5,817 nt of DNA from an uncultured Mycoplasmatota bacterium (GTDB lineage: Bacteria > Bacillota_I > Bacilli_A > RF39 > UBA660), in the NCBI GenBank assembly GCA_946491675.1, contig CAMLYN010000074.1, forward strand, positions 1 to 5,817. Direction: 5' to 3'. Below the pieces are notes generated by a model that was not told the DNA's origin, made no database searches, and saw only the letters and a program-made list of their open reading frames with translations. A program made the translations under genes and the position numbers. Shown here one piece after another: positions 3,770 through 5,817 of this stretch (its first letter is position 1; every line of letters starts with the position of its first letter).

Positions 3770-5810
3770 TGTAAGTACTAATAAAAATAAAGATATAAAA
3801 GAAATAGTTGAAAAAAGATATAATATTTTAATCGGATTAATTTTGGTAATAATAGTTATATTAGGAGTGAATTTATTTATCGTTCAAATTATAAATCATG
3901 ATTTTTATGTTAATAAAGTCGAACAGTTAAGTCAAAATATTGTTACTTCAACAAGTACACCACGAGGTAGAATTTATGACCGAAATGGTAAGCTTATTGT
4001 TGATAATAAAGCAGTTAAAGTTATTTACTATAAAAAACCTAGTGGAATAACGCAAAAAGAAGAAATCGAAACAGCATACAAAGTAGCAGAAATGATTACT
4101 TTAAATTATAAAAAATTAGCTGAAGAAGAACTAAGAAGATTTTGGGTTTTAAATAATAGTGAATTAGCCAAAGAAAAAATAACTAAAGAAGAATGGCAAT
4201 TGTTAGATGAAAGAAAGCTAACTAGTGATGATATAGAGAATTTAAAAATAAAGCGAGTAACTGAAGAAGAATTGGCTAGTTTTGATAAAACTGATCGATT
4301 AGCTGCTTATATTTATTATTTAATGAATGTTGGCTATAGTTTTGATGAGAAAGTAATCAAAAAAGAAGATGTAACTGATAAAGAATATGCTTTAATCGCT
4401 GAAAATGGTAATAATATTAAAGGATTTGATGTAAGATTAGATTGGGAAAGAGTTTATCCTTATGGTGATGTTTTTAAAACAATTTTAGGTACTGTTTCAA
4501 CTAGTGAAAGCGGAATACCATACGAATTGAAAGATTATTATTTAGATCAGGGATATGAATTGAATGATCGAGTTGGAACTAGTTATTTAGAGTATCAATA
4601 TGAATCACTTTTAAAAGGTGAAAAAACGGTTTATCAAATATTAGATGATGGAACAAGGAAGATTATTGACGAAGGAAGTCGTGGCAAAGATATCGTTTTA
4701 ACAATCGATATTGAATTACAAAAAGCCATTGAAGAAGTATTAGCTGAAGAAGTGGTAAATGGTAAAAAATATGCTAATACTAAATATTATAATCGATCAT
4801 TTGCAATTATTAGTGATCCTAATACTGGTGAAATTTTAGCAATGGCAGGAAAACAAGTAGTTGAAAAAGATGGTGAATATAAAGTATATGATTATACTCC
4901 TGGTATTGTTACTACACCAGTTACTGCTGGCTCAATTGTTAAAGGAGCATCCCATGCTGTTGGTTATAAAACTGGCGCTTTAAAAATTGGGGAAAGAAGG
5001 GATGACAGTTGTATTAAAATTGCTAATACACCTTTAAAATGTTCATGGACAACCTTAGGATCAGTTGATGATATTGGAGCTTTAAAATATTCTTCTAATG
5101 TTTTTCAGTTTCATACAGCTATTAAAGTTGGTGGTGGAGTATATCGTTATAATGAAGAGTTAAATATTAACCCTGAAGCGTTTGATATTTATCGTGATAC
5201 TTTCAAAGAGTTTGGTTTAGGAGTAAAAACAGGTATAGATTTACCCGTTGAAAGCTTAGGTTATACTAGCGATAGTACTTTAGCTGGACATTTATTAGAT
5301 TTTTCAATCGGACAATTTGATACATATACACCTATTCAATTAAGTCAATATATTAATACCATAGCTAATGGTGGGTATCGAATTCAACCTCATTTATTAA
5401 AAGCCGTTTATAATCCAACTAAAGATGGATTAACCGATTTATTATATGAAGTTGAAACGACAGTTTTGAATAAAATAACTTTAGAAGACAAATATTTAGA
5501 TCGTATTAAACTAGGATTTAGAGAAGGTGTAGTCAGTGGTATTGCAGCTAATTATGTTGATAGTAAATATAATCCAGCTGCTAAAACTGGAACTAGTGAA
5601 AGTTTTATTGATACAGACGGTGATGGAATGATTGATACTGAAACAATGAGTAATACTTTTGGAGCTTATGCTCCTTATGATGATCCTGAAGTATCGTTTG
5701 TAATTGTTTCTCCTGATATCTATTATCACGATACATCAACTACTCGTGCACCAATAAATCGGATAATTTCTAATCGAATTTCACAAAAATACTTTGAAAT
5801 ATATAAATAA
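3741..5810 (+). CDS. pbpA: Class B penicillin-binding protein (PbpA/PBP2b-like transpeptidase)
   Basis: This is a monofunctional DD-transpeptidase that cross-links peptidoglycan, probably in the elongation machinery. It has a short Lys-rich cytoplasmic start, one membrane anchor at about 28-51 (hydrophobic ILIGLILVIIVILG core), and an external dimerisation/pedestal region. That region opens at TPRGRIYDRNG (74-83) and contains a long Lys/Glu-rich helical insert (about 105-225) and RVYPYGDVFKTILGTVS (237-253). The transpeptidase domain follows, with Ser398-Ile-Val-Lys401 (catalytic serine), Ser451-Ser-Asn453 and Lys615-Thr-Gly617. The SIVK and SSN contexts resemble pneumococcal PBP2b and B. subtilis PbpA. 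There is no PASTA domain and no glycosyltransferase domain. The 689 aa are complete, ending at TAA seven bases before the window end. The ATG at 3741 lies inside sodA and has only a weak ribosome binding site, so translation is probably coupled to sodA; it is the only start that keeps the cytoplasmic tail and anchor. Two external cysteines (424, 434) and an aspartate-rich loop (624-634) are unusual. The symbol rests on similarity and gene order. Confidence 0.93.
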   Translation: MKKKYKKIYNVSTNKNKDIKEIVEKRYNILIGLILVIIVILGVNLFIVQIINHDFYVNKVEQLSQNIVTSTSTPRGRIYDRNGKLIVDNKAVKVIYYKKPSGITQKEEIETAYKVAEMITLNYKKLAEEELRRFWVLNNSELAKEKITKEEWQLLDERKLTSDDIENLKIKRVTEEELASFDKTDRLAAYIYYLMNVGYSFDEKVIKKEDVTDKEYALIAENGNNIKGFDVRLDWERVYPYGDVFKTILGTVSTSESGIPYELKDYYLDQGYELNDRVGTSYLEYQYESLLKGEKTVYQILDDGTRKIIDEGSRGKDIVLTIDIELQKAIEEVLAEEVVNGKKYANTKYYNRSFAIISDPNTGEILAMAGKQVVEKDGEYKVYDYTPGIVTTPVTAGSIVKGASHAVGYKTGALKIGERRDDSCIKIANTPLKCSWTTLGSVDDIGALKYSSNVFQFHTAIKVGGGVYRYNEELNINPEAFDIYRDTFKEFGLGVKTGIDLPVESLGYTSDSTLAGHLLDFSIGQFDTYTPIQLSQYINTIANGGYRIQPHLLKAVYNPTKDGLTDLLYEVETTVLNKITLEDKYLDRIKLGFREGVVSGIAANYVDSKYNPAAKTGTSESFIDTDGDGMIDTETMSNTFGAYAPYDDPEVSFVIVSPDIYYHDTSTTRAPINRIISNRISQKYFEIYK

Positions 5811-5817
5811 TTTGGTA

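Noticed and set aside
5511..5729. 72-aa open frame on the minus strand
   Set aside because: It lies wholly inside the conserved transpeptidase domain of the PBP, has no ribosome binding site, and its Ser/Ile-rich composition is what the antisense of this sequence would give.

Overview
This is an AT-rich chromosomal window from a low-GC Gram-positive bacterium (Firmicutes/Bacilli side). The supporting signs are strong AGGAGG-type ribosome binding sites, sigma-A-like promoters, a spore germination protease gene and a Bacillus-like gene order. Tryptophan is encoded by TGG, and the gpr-like frame ends at TGA at the position expected for the family, so the standard bacterial code (table 11) applies rather than the Mycoplasma code. 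Extreme AT bias, small intergenic gaps and divergent versions of familiar proteins suggest a streamlined, probably uncultured or host-associated Bacilli lineage. The exact taxon is inference.

Layout. Bases 1-992 hold the germination protease gene gpr, missing only its first dozen or so codons, which lie before the window. Immediately after its stop is a near-consensus extended -10 promoter driving a monocistronic gene of unknown function (1046-1771), closed by a 10-bp perfect hairpin terminator. A second promoter, with a 14-bp perfect palindrome in its spacer that resembles a Gram-positive LexA box, drives nfo (endonuclease IV, probable TTG start at 1966). A small gene similar to YqfT/DUF2624 lies on the minus strand (2838-3092), convergent with nfo and overlapping it by 10 bp. 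It is divergent from a two-gene plus-strand unit: sodA (Mn-type superoxide dismutase, 3167-3769), then a class B penicillin-binding protein of the PbpA/PBP2b type (3741-5810), whose start overlaps the end of sodA by 29 bp. There is no gene-free stretch over 300 bases; the longest gap (1772-1965) holds the terminator, nfo promoter, palindrome and leader.

How it fits together. From memory, gpr, nfo (yqfS), yqfT, sodA and pbpA occur in this relative order in Bacillus subtilis, with many other genes between them. The window looks like a compacted, locally rearranged version of that neighbourhood: spoIIP is not next to gpr, the yqfT-like gene is inverted, and the gene between sodA and pbpA is gone. 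Themes are spore protein degradation, repair of abasic and oxidised DNA, superoxide removal and elongation-type cell wall synthesis. I see no mobile element, CRISPR array, tRNA or rRNA. The best candidates for something new are the unknown protein with its very strong promoter, the LexA-like site at nfo, the inverted repeat between the yqfT-like gene and sodA, the loss of active-site tryptophans in the dismutase, and a calcium-loop-like insert beside the KTG motif of the PBP.
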